DNA from: Polyangia bacterium
GTDB lineage: Bacteria > Myxococcota_A > Polyangia > Nannocystales > Nannocystaceae
Length of the DNA: 64,000 nucleotides
Reading direction: 5' to 3'
Assembly (NCBI GenBank): GCA_030430565.1
Contig: JAUIKS010000005.1
Location: 186,001 to 250,000, forward strand
This document shows, piece by piece, positions 45,257-56,705 of this stretch. A model generated the notes under the pieces. That model did not search any database, was not told where the DNA came from, and saw only the letters and a list, made by a program, of their open reading frames with translations. Position numbers and translations under genes: made by a program. Numbering within the stretch: position 1 is the stretch's first letter; each line of letters opens with the position of its first letter.

Positions 45257-46435
45257 ATGGCCGGTCTCGACCAACGCGTCGCGCGACGCCTCGAGGCGCT
45301 CCGCTCCCGCGGCCTCGAGCGCCGCTGCCCGCTCCCGACCCGCCGCCGCGGGGTCGCGTACACGCTCGACGGTCAACCCGTCATCGGCTTCTGCAGCAAC
45401 GACTACCTCGGGCTCGCGAGCGGCGTCATCGCGTCGGACCTGCCCGAAAATACATCTACCGGCGCGACCGCGTCACGCCTGATCTGCGGCGACAGCGACG
45501 AGCACCGCGCGCTCGAGCGATCGCTCGCGGCGCTCGTCGACCACGAGGACGCCGTGCTGTTCTCCTCCGGCTACGCCGCCAACGTCGGCGCTCTCCCTGC
45601 GCTGCTCGAGCCCGGTGATCGAGTCTTCAGCGACGCGCTCAACCACGCGAGCATCATCGACGGCCTGCGACTCGCGCGCGCGCGCCCGACGATCATCCCG
45701 CACCGCCGCGCGCCAGAACACATCTCGATTGCGACAGGTCCAACCGAGCCGGCGACGTGGTGGGTCACCGAGAGCGTCTACTCGATGGACGGCGACGTCG
45801 CCGACCCAGCGGCGATCACCCGCCACCTCGCGCGCGGCGGCTTCGTCTACCTCGACGAGGCCCACAGCCTCGGCCTGTTCGCGGGCGGCGCTGGCTTCGC
45901 GCGTCACCGGGGCATCAAGCCATCGGTCATCATCGGGACGCTCGGGAAGGCGTTCGCCTGCGCCGGCGCGTTCGTGGCCGGCTCACGCGCGGTGACCGAG
46001 CTGCTCCGCAGCACCGCGCGCAGCTTCGTCTTCTCCACGGGGGTGTCGCCCCTCCTCGTCGCGGCCATCAAGGTCGCCCTCGAGCGAGTCGTGGGACCCG
46101 ACGGCGATCGTCGCCGCGAGCGACTCTGGACCAACATCGCGCGGCTCGCAGAGCGCCTCGAGCTCGAGGGCCCGCCACCCTGCTCACCGATCTTTCCCAT
46201 CCACGTCGGCGACAACGAGCTCGCCGTTCGCGTCAGTCGCGAGCTGCTCGCGCGTGGCTGGCACGTCCAAGCGATCCGCCCCCCTACCGTCCCCGAGGGG
46301 ACCGCGCGGCTGCGGGTTACGGTCTGCGCTGACCACAGCGCCGAACAAATCGATCGCTTCGCCCACGATCTTCGCGCCGCGTTCTCAACGCACCTCGGGC
46401 TCCGACCGCAGCTACGCCGCGCCCGCGCCTCCTGA
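45257..46435 (+). CDS. bioF: 8-amino-7-oxononanoate synthase-like PLP enzyme (alpha-oxoamine synthase family)
   Basis: 392 residues from ATG 45257, chosen because the upstream frame overlaps rsmG without protein character. Family motifs: VIGFCSNDYLGLASG, DAVLFSSGYAANVGALPALL, NHASIIDGLRLARARP, YLDEAHSLGLFAGGAG, and IGTLGKAFACAGAFVAGSRA with the PLP-binding Lys. GDSDEHRALERSLAALVDHE replaces the usual G-x-x-x-x-H-x-x-L-E. AON synthase condenses pimeloyl thioester with alanine in biotin synthesis. No bioA, bioD or bioB is adjacent, so another acyl-CoA/amino-acid condensing role (signal or lipid synthesis) is possible. It is convergent with mnmE. Confidence 0.8.
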   Translation: MAGLDQRVARRLEALRSRGLERRCPLPTRRRGVAYTLDGQPVIGFCSNDYLGLASGVIASDLPENTSTGATASRLICGDSDEHRALERSLAALVDHEDAVLFSSGYAANVGALPALLEPGDRVFSDALNHASIIDGLRLARARPTIIPHRRAPEHISIATGPTEPATWWVTESVYSMDGDVADPAAITRHLARGGFVYLDEAHSLGLFAGGAGFARHRGIKPSVIIGTLGKAFACAGAFVAGSRAVTELLRSTARSFVFSTGVSPLLVAAIKVALERVVGPDGDRRRERLWTNIARLAERLELEGPPPCSPIFPIHVGDNELAVRVSRELLARGWHVQAIRPPTVPEGTARLRVTVCADHSAEQIDRFAHDLRAAFSTHLGLRPQLRRARAS

Positions 46436-46451
46436 TCGTCATCGTCGCGCC

Positions 46452-47816
46452 CTACTTGCCGATGCAGAAGCGCGAGAAGATGCGCTCTAGGACGTCGCCA
46501 CCGAAGGCGCCGAGCGCGTGACGGCCGGTGATCTCCGCGAGTCGTCGCTCGGCGACGCCGAGTTCGAACGCGATCAACTCGAGCGGCGCGCCGTCCTCAA
46601 TCCGAAGGATCCCCACCTCGAGGGCGGCGAGCGAGTCCCGCGCTCGGTCGCGGTGCCGCGAAAGACCGATCCACGGCGCGTCGCCAGCGTCCTGATCAGT
46701 GAACCATCGCGAGACTCGATCCCGTAGCTCCTCCACGCCCTCGCCTGTCTTCGCGCTGACGCCGAGCCACGCTGGGCGCGAGCACCCGAGATCCCGCTTG
46801 CTCTCGACCCGGATCACCGACGCGCCCTCGATCGTGCGCTCAGCGTCCGGGCGCGGCTCCGCGTCCGCCGCCTCCACCCACAGCACGATGTCGGCGCCGT
46901 CGAGCTGCTCACGGGTCCGCGCGATCCCTTCGACCTCGATCGTGTCATCTGAGACGGATCGCAGGCCCGCGGTGTCGATCAAGACCGCGCCGCGCGCCCC
47001 GAACGCTACGTCGGCCTCGACGTAGTCGCGCGTCGTACCTGGCCGCGGGGACACGATCGACCGTTCGCGCTCGACGAGCGCGTTGAACAGCGAGCTCTTG
47101 CCGGCGTTCGGTGGCCCCGCGAGCGCGACTCGTGCGAGCTCGCGCGCGCGTCGGCCCGCTTCGAAACGCTGCAGCCAACGGCCGACCACCCCGCGGAGCT
47201 CCGCCAACTCCAACACCCAACGCTTGGTGTCCGAATCGCTGACATCGTCGGGAAAATCCAGGTTGGCCTCGACCTCACCACGAAGCCCCGCGACCTGCTC
47301 CCGCAGCGCCTCGACACCGCGACCGAGCTCGCCCGCGACCAACCGCCGCGCCTGCGCGAGCGCGGCGTCCGTCCGCGCCCCGATCAGGGCCGCGATCCCC
47401 TCCGCCTGATCGAGATCCAAGCGCCCGAGCTCAAAAGCCCGGCGGCTGAACGCGCCCGGACCCGCCGCGGTCGCGCCGGCGGCGAGCAACACATCGATGA
47501 TCTGACGAACATTGCGCGCGCCGGCGTGCACGTGAAGCTCGACGACATCCTCCCCCGTGAAGGATCGCGGCCCGGGCATCACGACGACGAGGGCGTCCTC
47601 GCGGGCGCTCACGGGCGAGCCCTCGCCGCCCAACATCAGCGATCGACGCGCGAGTCGGCGCGGCGCTGGCAAACGACCGTCCCCGACGACGCGCGCGGCG
47701 ATCGTCCTCGCGTCTGGTCCGCTCAAGCGGACAATTGCGACACCCCCGTCAGGTGTCCCAGTGGCCACCCCGACGAGGGTGCTGCGCCTAAGCCCTTGTG
47801 GCTTCGGCTCGGTCAC
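46452..47816 (-). CDS. mnmE: tRNA modification GTPase MnmE
   Basis: 454 residues. The N-terminal folate-binding domain includes VATGTPDGGVAIVRLSGPDA and TGEDVVELHVHAG. The G domain at about residues 220-370 has GPPNAGKSSLFNALVERERS, VSPRPGTTRDYVEADVAF and LIDTAGLRSVSDD, and the C-terminus is FCIGK with the catalytic Cys. With MnmG it modifies the wobble uridine (cmnm5U). The start overlaps the jag stop by four bases. Gene order rpmH-rnpA-yidD-yidC-jag-mnmE is the classical origin-adjacent order. Confidence 0.97.
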   Translation of the reverse strand: MTEPKPQGLRRSTLVGVATGTPDGGVAIVRLSGPDARTIAARVVGDGRLPAPRRLARRSLMLGGEGSPVSAREDALVVVMPGPRSFTGEDVVELHVHAGARNVRQIIDVLLAAGATAAGPGAFSRRAFELGRLDLDQAEGIAALIGARTDAALAQARRLVAGELGRGVEALREQVAGLRGEVEANLDFPDDVSDSDTKRWVLELAELRGVVGRWLQRFEAGRRARELARVALAGPPNAGKSSLFNALVERERSIVSPRPGTTRDYVEADVAFGARGAVLIDTAGLRSVSDDTIEVEGIARTREQLDGADIVLWVEAADAEPRPDAERTIEGASVIRVESKRDLGCSRPAWLGVSAKTGEGVEELRDRVSRWFTDQDAGDAPWIGLSRHRDRARDSLAALEVGILRIEDGAPLELIAFELGVAERRLAEITGRHALGAFGGDVLERIFSRFCIGK

Positions 47817-48418
47817 GCGCGCGCGTTCTTGGAGGGGCCTTTCTTGCCCTTCCCTTTACCCTTGCCCTTCGAGCCCTTGCCCGAGCGACCGCCCTTGCCG
47901 CCCTTGCTCGTCATGTGATCCGGGAACACGACCACATGCCGGTAGCGCCCCTCGCCCTCGGACTCCGTGTGGATGCCGTTGACCTCCGTGAGCGCCATGT
48001 GCACGACGCGGCGCTCCATCGCGCTCATCGGATCAAAGTGGTAGGGGCGACCGCTGTCGAGGACTTTGGCGCCGATACCGTGGGCCAGCTCGCGCAGCGT
48101 CCGCTCGCGTCGAGTCCGGTAGCCGCCGACATCGAGCGTGATCCGCATGCGCTCGAAGCCCTCGGCTTGGAGCACGCGCAACGTCAGGTACTGCAGCGAG
48201 TCGAGGGTCGCGCCGTGACGACCGATGAGGAGGCCGCCGTCCTCCTCGGTGGTGTTGAGGTCGCAGTGAAGACCATCTTCTTCGATGTCGATGTCGACCT
48301 CGACCTCAACCCCGAGCAGGCCAAGCACTGACTCGAGGAACGAGCGAACGACCGGGACGGCCTTGACGTAGCGCTCGTCCGAGGAGCCGTCGGATTGGTT
48401 CTGGTTCGTGTCGGCCAT
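47813..48418 (-). CDS. jag: Jag/KhpB RNA-binding protein (KH + R3H)
   Basis: 201 residues. The KH-like part has GGLLIGRHGATLDSLQYLTL (G-x-x-G loop, about residues 60-80). The R3H domain is GYRTRRERTLRELAHGIGAK with PMSAMERRVVHMALTEVNGI. The N-terminal Jag_N segment is missing or short, and the C-terminus is a Gly/Lys-rich tail (SKGGKGGRSGKGSKGKGKGK). It binds RNA and affects cell division and envelope synthesis in Gram-positives. It lies between yidC (33 bases) and mnmE (4-base overlap). Confidence 0.94.
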   Translation of the reverse strand: MADTNQNQSDGSSDERYVKAVPVVRSFLESVLGLLGVEVEVDIDIEEDGLHCDLNTTEEDGGLLIGRHGATLDSLQYLTLRVLQAEGFERMRITLDVGGYRTRRERTLRELAHGIGAKVLDSGRPYHFDPMSAMERRVVHMALTEVNGIHTESEGEGRYRHVVVFPDHMTSKGGKGGRSGKGSKGKGKGKGKKGPSKNARA

Positions 48419-48451
48419 GAAACTTCTCTTCGTGAATGGAATCGGCAGCGC

Positions 48452-50116
48452 TCACGATTCTGCCGCCGCGGGCTTGCCGGGTCGCACCTGAATCACGGTC
48501 TGAATCAGCGAGAGCACGACGTTGGCGAAGATATAGACGCCCAGGCCCGAGGGCAAGAACAGCATCATGACCGTGAAGATCCCCGGCATCATGATCGACA
48601 TCATCTTCGCCTGCTGCGAGTCCATGGCCGGCTGCAGACGGGTCTGCAGGAACATCAGCGCTCCCATCGCGAGCGGGAGGATGAAATAGGGGTCCGGGCC
48701 GGTCAGGTCGGGGAGCCAGAGGAACGGCTCACGGTACAGCTCAACAACCGTGCCGAGCATCGCGTAGAGCGCGATCCAGATCGGCATCTGGATCACGAGC
48801 GGGAGGCAGCCCGCGAGCGGATTCACGCCCGAGCGCTGGAACAGCGCCTGCATCTCCTGGCCCTGGCGTACGCGGTCGTCTTTGTACTTCTCCTTGATCT
48901 CCTCGATCTTCGGCTGAATTTCCTTCATCCGCTTCATCGAGTTCATCTGCTTCAGCGTCAGCGGCAGCGTCACCGCCTTCACGACGACCGTGAGCAGCAG
49001 GATCGAGACGCCCCAGATCCCGGTGAGCGAGTAGAACCAGCGCAGCAGCCGGAGCATCAGCTTGCCGAGCGTCCGGTTGAGCGCGCCGAACCAGCCCCAG
49101 TCGATGCTGCCCTCGAGATGGGCCCCCTCGATCGTCGCGTAGCCCTCGAGTCGCTCGATCTCCTTGGTCCCGAAGTAGAGGCCGAGCGTGTAGGTCTCGG
49201 ACTCATTCGCGCCGAGCTCCTTCGTGTTGAACGCGAGCCGACCGAACAGGGCGTTTTGCGCCTCGTTCGTGGTGATTGCGCACTTGCTCGCGTCGAGGTT
49301 CTCCGGGATCAGCGCGGCGACGAAGTACTTGCTGTCGAGCGCCATCCAGTGAACGCGCCCCTTTACGCGGCCCGCCTCCTCCTCGACATCATCGACGGAG
49401 AAATCCGAGACATCCTCACCCGTCGAGCACATCCCGCGGTGGATGTCGTAGCGGCTCGCCTCCTCGGGCAGCGCGAATTCAGTGCGCAGGGTCAACCGGT
49501 GGCGCTGCGCGTCGCTGGTCTTGTTCTTGACGCGAACCTTAAGCAAGCCCTCGTAGGCGTCACCGAGCGTGAGCGTAGCGAGGACCTCGACCTCATCGGT
49601 CGTGTGTCGCAGCTTCCACTCGTTCGCGCGCTCGCTCTCGAGAACCTCCCAGACGGTGTTCCGCTTGAACTTGAAGTCCGTCCCTTCTTCGTCCTCACCG
49701 CCGCGATCGAAGCCGATCGTCAGCGTCGGCTTGCTGTTGCCGAGCAGGTCGAGGCCCTCGCCGTTCTCGTCGAGGAACTGCGGGCTGCGCATCTCGGCGC
49801 GCTCGAGCAGCCCGCCAGCGTTCGTCACGTTGAGCGCCAGCAGCCCATTCTCCAGCCGACCGGTCGCGCGCTCGAGCTTCTGATTTGATGACGACGCGGA
49901 CGCGTCGTCCGCGTCCTCTTCGTCTTCTGCGTCTTCGTCATCCGCGTCCGCGGACTCCTCGGAGCCTTCCTTCGAGGACTTCTCCGCCTTCTTGGTCTCA
50001 ACGACCTTGGCGTCATCCTGGGCAGGCATCTCGGGCGGAGGGAAGATCCCCGCGTATACCAACCAGATGAGAACACAGATGATAATCGCCAGTAGGGTGC
50101 GACGCTGTGTATCCAC
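48452..50116 (-). CDS. yidC: membrane protein insertase YidC
   Basis: 554 residues. An N-terminal helix, RTLLAIIICVLIWLVYAGIF, is followed by an acidic Glu/Asp/Ala linker (residues 38-75), a Gram-negative-type periplasmic beta domain (about 85-330), and the conserved insertase core from about residue 360: GIWGVSILLLTVVVKAVTLP, LTLKQMNSMKRMKEIQPKIE, GVNPLAGCLPLVIQMPIWIA, and FTVMMLFLPSGLGVYIFANV. The hydrophilic-groove Arg is in LPLTLKQ or nearby Arg/Lys residues. It inserts small membrane proteins alone or with SecYEG. It follows yidD by 28 bases. Confidence 0.97.
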   Translation of the reverse strand: MDTQRRTLLAIIICVLIWLVYAGIFPPPEMPAQDDAKVVETKKAEKSSKEGSEESADADDEDAEDEEDADDASASSSNQKLERATGRLENGLLALNVTNAGGLLERAEMRSPQFLDENGEGLDLLGNSKPTLTIGFDRGGEDEEGTDFKFKRNTVWEVLESERANEWKLRHTTDEVEVLATLTLGDAYEGLLKVRVKNKTSDAQRHRLTLRTEFALPEEASRYDIHRGMCSTGEDVSDFSVDDVEEEAGRVKGRVHWMALDSKYFVAALIPENLDASKCAITTNEAQNALFGRLAFNTKELGANESETYTLGLYFGTKEIERLEGYATIEGAHLEGSIDWGWFGALNRTLGKLMLRLLRWFYSLTGIWGVSILLLTVVVKAVTLPLTLKQMNSMKRMKEIQPKIEEIKEKYKDDRVRQGQEMQALFQRSGVNPLAGCLPLVIQMPIWIALYAMLGTVVELYREPFLWLPDLTGPDPYFILPLAMGALMFLQTRLQPAMDSQQAKMMSIMMPGIFTVMMLFLPSGLGVYIFANVVLSLIQTVIQVRPGKPAAAES

Positions 50117-50144
50117 GACTTAGCCGTTCTCCTTACCGCCCACG

Positions 50145-50453
50145 TCAACCTTCTGTTGTGAGCCGCGTGGGCGACTCATCGACGGACAAGCTCGTCGACA
50201 GGGCGGGTGCGCCCCGCTGCCTACCACACCCAGCGGGCGGCAGCGGCGGTGGCGGATCAAATCCACCTGGATGCCAGGGGTGACAGCGCAGCAGCCGGCG
50301 GAGAGTCAGCCAGCTCCCACGCAGCGCGCCGTGGTCTCTCAGGCAAGCGCAGGCGTAGTGCGAACAACTCGGCGTAAACCGACAAGTCGGCCCCAGAAGC
50401 GGCGAAATCGCGGTTTGGTAGACGCGGATCAACGCGATCAAGACGTGCCTCAT
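50145..50453 (-). CDS. yidD: membrane protein insertion efficiency factor YidD
   Basis: 102 residues. The family pattern is complete: [40 protein letters not shown] and [19 protein letters not shown]. The C-terminal 35 residues after the conserved core are a variable tail. It is a small amphipathic protein at the cytoplasmic membrane that aids YidC-dependent insertion. It overlaps rnpA by four bases. Confidence 0.95.
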   Translation of the reverse strand: MRHVLIALIRVYQTAISPLLGPTCRFTPSCSHYACACLRDHGALRGSWLTLRRLLRCHPWHPGGFDPPPPLPPAGCGRQRGAPALSTSLSVDESPTRLTTEG

Positions 50454-50905
50454 CGCCCCCGCTTTCTTCCTCCGCGCGAATTTGCGCGCATCTGTCGACT
50501 CACGGTCTCCATCGCCGATAACACATCGGCGAGCTGTACCGCCGCCGCTCCGCGCTTAGCGACCCAAACCATAGCGAATCCCGGCGGAAAACTGTCACGC
50601 CGGTGACGAAAGGCTTCGCGAACGAACCGCTTGATGCGGTTTCTCGTTACGGCGTTACCGATCTTGCGTGTAACCGTGATCCCGACACGCGACGGGATTA
50701 TTTCAAGGCGCGCGGGTGCCGCCTCCGTAGTATCGCGGCTCCGCCTTGAGTTTTTCGACTTTAAAAAAGATCCAGCCAGCGCGCCCGTCCGCAAGACGAA
50801 CACGAGAAAGTGTCTCGTGTGGATCTTGCGTCCACGCCGCTGGGTGGTGAGAAATTCCCGGCGTTTTCGCAGCCGGAGCTGGCGGGGAAACCCGCGAGGC
50901 TTCAT
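50450..50905 (-). CDS. rnpA: ribonuclease P protein component
   Basis: 151 residues. The signature [20 protein letters not shown] (RNR motif, about residues 73-92) and [11 protein letters not shown] are clear, with the N-terminal [20 protein letters not shown]. Compared with E. coli (119 residues) there is about 25 extra residues between the first strands ([20 protein letters not shown] followed by [10 protein letters not shown]). The protein aids tRNA 5' processing by RNase P RNA. Its start overlaps the rpmH stop by four bases and its stop overlaps yidD by four. Confidence 0.96.
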   Translation of the reverse strand: MKPRGFPRQLRLRKRREFLTTQRRGRKIHTRHFLVFVLRTGALAGSFLKSKNSRRSRDTTEAAPARLEIIPSRVGITVTRKIGNAVTRNRIKRFVREAFRHRRDSFPPGFAMVWVAKRGAAAVQLADVLSAMETVSRQMRANSRGGRKRGR

Positions 50906-51051
50906 TTCCCGCCGGTACTGACCGTCAACCGCTTCCGGCCGCGACGACGGCGTGCGGCGATGATCTTCCGCCCGTTGCGGGTCGCCATACGGGCCCGGTA
51001 GCCGTGAGTGCGCGCACGGCTAAGATTGTGCGGCTGATAAGTGCGCTTCAT
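50902..51051 (-). CDS. rpmH: 50S ribosomal protein L34
   Basis: 49 residues, start ATG at 51051-51049, beginning [20 protein letters not shown] and continuing [19 protein letters not shown] with the tail LTVSTGGK. This is the standard L34 pattern with a slightly longer C-terminus. It is the first gene of the overlapping chain rpmH-rnpA-yidD. It faces away from dnaN across the candidate origin. Confidence 0.98.
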   Translation of the reverse strand: MKRTYQPHNLSRARTHGYRARMATRNGRKIIAARRRRGRKRLTVSTGGK

Positions 51052-51722
51052 CGGTTGTTCCTCGCTGACTCGTGAATCTTCCCGCCCCAGCCGTGCGCGC
51101 GCCGTCTGAAACCAGCGCCGCGGCGAAAACGGGTCGGATCGATAACAGCGCCAGCGGCCGCTGTCAAACCGCCGCGCATTCTCTATTCGTCGTCAGATAC
51201 GCGATCTAGCGAGGTTACAGGCGGAATCGATCCTCGAGCCGAAGCGCCCTCTCACAGGCCGAGCGAGACCGACGAGATCTACTGTGAGTTGGCTCGCGGA
51301 GTCTTGCTCGTCACGCCCCCGCTGCTCGCTTCGATCTTCGAATGCGACCTCGAGAACTACGGTGACCGCCTTCGTTCGCCCGACGACCCATTCCGAGTCC
51401 GCGTTCGCCATGCGTGTGGACGTCACTGTGGAAATCGACATGCACAAGCTGGGCATGAACCCGGGGGTTGGGAGGCGCGCCGATCACGGTGGAGAACCCG
51501 ACCGTTCTCCGCAGCCTGTCCACACAAACTCGAGGCGAAATATCAAACCAAGATCAGCGAGTTAGTCAGCGCTCCACAAATTCACAGGGCCTATTAAGAG
51601 GACGATCGAAATTTAATTTAAACCAAAATTAACAACCCCAGCTCGACCCTCGGCAGCCGCTCGACAGGACGATGCGTCCCTGATCTGCATCGGGTACAGT
51701 CCACGCCTCACGAGCCCGCAAC
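51052..51722. other. candidate chromosomal replication origin (oriC) between rpmH and dnaN
   Basis: This is a 671-base gap between divergent rpmH and dnaN, the usual origin position. It contains four TCCACA/TGTGGA cores of the DnaA-box type within 165 bases: TGTGGACGT at 51415-51423, TGTGGAAAT at 51427-51435, CTGTCCACA at 51516-51524 (7 of 9 to TTATCCACA) and CGCTCCACA at 51570-51578. Next to them lies a very AT-rich stretch at about 51593-51636 (tattaagag, atttaatttaaaccaaaatt), which could serve as the unwinding element. No perfect DnaA box is seen, and no dnaA gene lies here. Promoters for rpmH and dnaN must also be inside. Confidence 0.55.
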
Positions 51723-52823
51723 ATGGAATTCGAGATCGATCAGCCCCGGTTCTTGTCCACCCTCGCGCTGGCCCAGACGGTCGCCGACAAGCGCAGCACG
51801 ATGCCCGTGCTGGCGAACGTGCTCATGGAGGCCACCAGCGAGAATCAGTTGGTCTGCAGCACGACGGACATGATGATCTCGTTGACCGAGACCGTGCCCG
51901 TGACGGTCTCGACGCCGGGCTCTCTCACCCTCAGCGTTCGCCATCTGCACGGCGTGATCCGGACGCTCCCCGATCGCCCGATCAAGATCAAGAGCCTCGA
52001 CAACCACTGGGCGCAGCTCAACGTCGGCCGCAGCGAATTCAAGCTCATGGGCATGGCGCAGACGGACTTCCCCGAGCTGCCCAATCCGTCAGGTCAAAAT
52101 TTCACGAGCGTCGCGGGCCACCAGCTCTCGGACCTGATCCACAAGACGCAGTTCAGCGTCTCCACCGACGAGGCGCGCATCAACCTCAACGGCGTGCTGT
52201 TCGAGAGCGACGGCGCGCAGGCGACGATGGTCTCGACGGACGGTCACCGCTTGACCAAGATGACCTGCCCCTTCAAGGGCCCCAAGCTCGAGCGCGGTAT
52301 CATCATCCCGCGTAAGGGCATGCTCGAGATCCGTCGCGTGCTCGACCGCGCCGACGGAGACGTCGAGCTAGCCATCAGCGACCAGCACCTGTTCTTGCGG
52401 CTGGCCGAGCTGACGCTGTCGGTCAAGCTCAACAACGTCACCTTCCCACCCTACGAGCAGGTGATCCCCAAGTCCCACAAGCGTCGCGTGACAGCCCTGC
52501 GCGAGGAGCTGATCAGCGTGCTGCGCCGCGCGGAGGTGATGGCGCCGGAGAAGACCTCGACGGTCCGCGTGAAGCTCGACGGTCCGAAGCTCGAACTCAC
52601 CGCGGACAACCCCGATCTCGGCGTCGCCCATCAGGAGATCGAGGTTGACTACGACGGTGAGCCGTTGGTCGCCGGCTTCAACGCTCGGTACCTCATCGAG
52701 GTCCTCGAGGCGATGGGGACCAACCAGGTGTACCTTGAGTTTCAGGGCGAGCTCGACCCGTGCGTGCTGCGTCCCGTCGACGGCCCCGACTACCTCGGCG
52801 TCGTCATGCCAATGCGCATCTGA
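51723..52823 (+). CDS. dnaN: DNA polymerase III sliding clamp (beta subunit)
   Basis: 366 residues from ATG 51723, the normal length for the three-domain beta clamp. Recognisable parts: MEFEIDQPRFLSTLALAQTV, LANVLMEATSENQLVCSTTD, VSTDGHRLTKM in the second domain, FPPYEQVIPKSHKRRVTALR, and the C-terminal end GPDYLGVVMPMRI with the M-P-M-R-L-like peptide-binding edge. It is first in the plus-strand series dnaN-recF-gyrB. The recF start follows 12 bases after the stop. Confidence 0.98.
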   Translation: MEFEIDQPRFLSTLALAQTVADKRSTMPVLANVLMEATSENQLVCSTTDMMISLTETVPVTVSTPGSLTLSVRHLHGVIRTLPDRPIKIKSLDNHWAQLNVGRSEFKLMGMAQTDFPELPNPSGQNFTSVAGHQLSDLIHKTQFSVSTDEARINLNGVLFESDGAQATMVSTDGHRLTKMTCPFKGPKLERGIIIPRKGMLEIRRVLDRADGDVELAISDQHLFLRLAELTLSVKLNNVTFPPYEQVIPKSHKRRVTALREELISVLRRAEVMAPEKTSTVRVKLDGPKLELTADNPDLGVAHQEIEVDYDGEPLVAGFNARYLIEVLEAMGTNQVYLEFQGELDPCVLRPVDGPDYLGVVMPMRI

Positions 52824-52835
52824 GTCGAGCCCACC

Positions 52836-54017
52836 TTGCAGCTCACGCATCTCAGCGCCAGCGACTTTCGCAACCTGGCGCGCGTCGAGATCGACTTCGG
52901 GCCACGGTTCACGATCCTTCACGGCCGCAACGGCGCCGGGAAGACCAACGTGCTCGAGGCGCTGTATCTCATCAGCACGGTTCGGTCGTTCCGCAGCAGC
53001 GAGCTCGGGCCGCTCGTCCGTCACGGGCAGGCGCAGGCGCGAGTTGAGGTCACTGGCCGAATCCCGGGGCTCGGCGTCCACAGCACGCTGAGCGTCAAGC
53101 TTAACCGGGGTGCCCGCTCGACACGCCGCACCGCGATGGCCGACGGCAAGGTCGTTCGCTCCGGAGCGGCCTTCTACGGGAGGCTCCCCGCGATCTTGTT
53201 CACGCCCGAGGATCTCGGTGTTCTCCGCGGCTCCCCGGGGGGTCGTCGACGCTTCCTCGACCGAGTTTTGTTTGCTCGTGACAGGGCTCACATCACGGAC
53301 GTCCAGACCTACGAGAAAGTCCTGCGCTCACGCAATCACGTCCTGCGCGGCGCCGATGGGCAACGCAGCGCGCGCGATCGAGACGCCATGCTCTCGGCCT
53401 ACGAAATTCGGCTCTCGGAGTCAGGGGCCCGCATTTGGACGCGCCGAGTCGAGCTCCTCAAGAGCATGCGCGACGCCTTCTCCTCGGTCTTTCAGCAGAT
53501 CCACGGCGACCAGCCGCGAGCGGACATCAGCTACGTGTCCCACGTCACGGGCTTCCTGCAGCAGCGCCCAGACGCCAGCGGGGTTATTGAGGCGCTGGTC
53601 GACGTGCCCTCGCGCGCGGCCGCGCTGCTCGGAGCCCTACACGAGCGACGCGCGCTCGATTTGATGCGCGGCACGACCTCGCTCGGGCCCCACCGAGACG
53701 ACTTCGAGATGACGCTCAACGGCCAATCAGCGGCCAAGTACGCGTCGCAGGGCCAATCGCGCGCGCTCGTGTTGGCGTTCAAGATCGCCGAGCTCAAGAC
53801 CAGCCGCGCCGCGCTTGGTCGCGCGCCGATCCTCCTGCTCGACGATGTCTCCAGCGAGCTCGATCCTCGGCGCACGGAGCAGCTCTTTCAGGCGCTCGCC
53901 GGGGAGGTTGAGCAGTGTGTGCTGACCACGACCTCGCCGCGCTACATCCCGCTCCCCGACGCGCTCGATCGGACCTATCTCGCGGTCTCCGAGGGCGCGG
54001 TGACGCCGGGCGAATAA
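52836..54017 (+). CDS. recF: DNA replication/repair protein RecF
   Basis: 393 residues starting at TTG 52836. SMC-like ATPase motifs: Walker A HGRNGAGKTNVLEALYLIST (GRNGAGKT at 30-37), family motif RSFRSSELGPLVRHG, LFTPEDLGVLRGSPGGRRRF, the signature region YASQGQSRALVLAFKIAE and Walker B ILLLDDVSSELDPRR. RecF marks gaps and helps RecR/RecO load RecA. The alternative start cannot be moved downstream without losing the first strand. A weak terminator follows. Confidence 0.96.
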   Translation: MQLTHLSASDFRNLARVEIDFGPRFTILHGRNGAGKTNVLEALYLISTVRSFRSSELGPLVRHGQAQARVEVTGRIPGLGVHSTLSVKLNRGARSTRRTAMADGKVVRSGAAFYGRLPAILFTPEDLGVLRGSPGGRRRFLDRVLFARDRAHITDVQTYEKVLRSRNHVLRGADGQRSARDRDAMLSAYEIRLSESGARIWTRRVELLKSMRDAFSSVFQQIHGDQPRADISYVSHVTGFLQQRPDASGVIEALVDVPSRAAALLGALHERRALDLMRGTTSLGPHRDDFEMTLNGQSAAKYASQGQSRALVLAFKIAELKTSRAALGRAPILLLDDVSSELDPRRTEQLFQALAGEVEQCVLTTTSPRYIPLPDALDRTYLAVSEGAVTPGE

Positions 54018-54018
54018 A

Positions 54019-54041
54019 CGCCGCTTCAGGCGACGTTTTTT
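54019..54041 (+). terminator. possible weak terminator after recF
   Basis: CGCC (54019-54022) and GGCG (54029-54032) form a short stem, followed after acg by six T (54036-54041). The stem is only 4 bp, so partial read-through into gyrB is likely. The 170 bases between here and gyrB contain no gene. Confidence 0.4.
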
Positions 54042-54133
54042 GGCCTCCGGCAGACCGTCATCTCGATGAATTTAGGGCCGCTTCTGGGAGCCCCTGTCAA
54101 CGCCGTCATCTGGCAGTAAACAGCGTGCCGTGA

Positions 54134-56701
<2,568 letters not shown>

Positions 56702-56705
56702 GGCG

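Noticed and set aside
51193..51456. 87-codon minus-strand open frame in the rpmH-dnaN gap
   Set aside because: No ribosome site, no recognisable motif, and it lies in the candidate origin.
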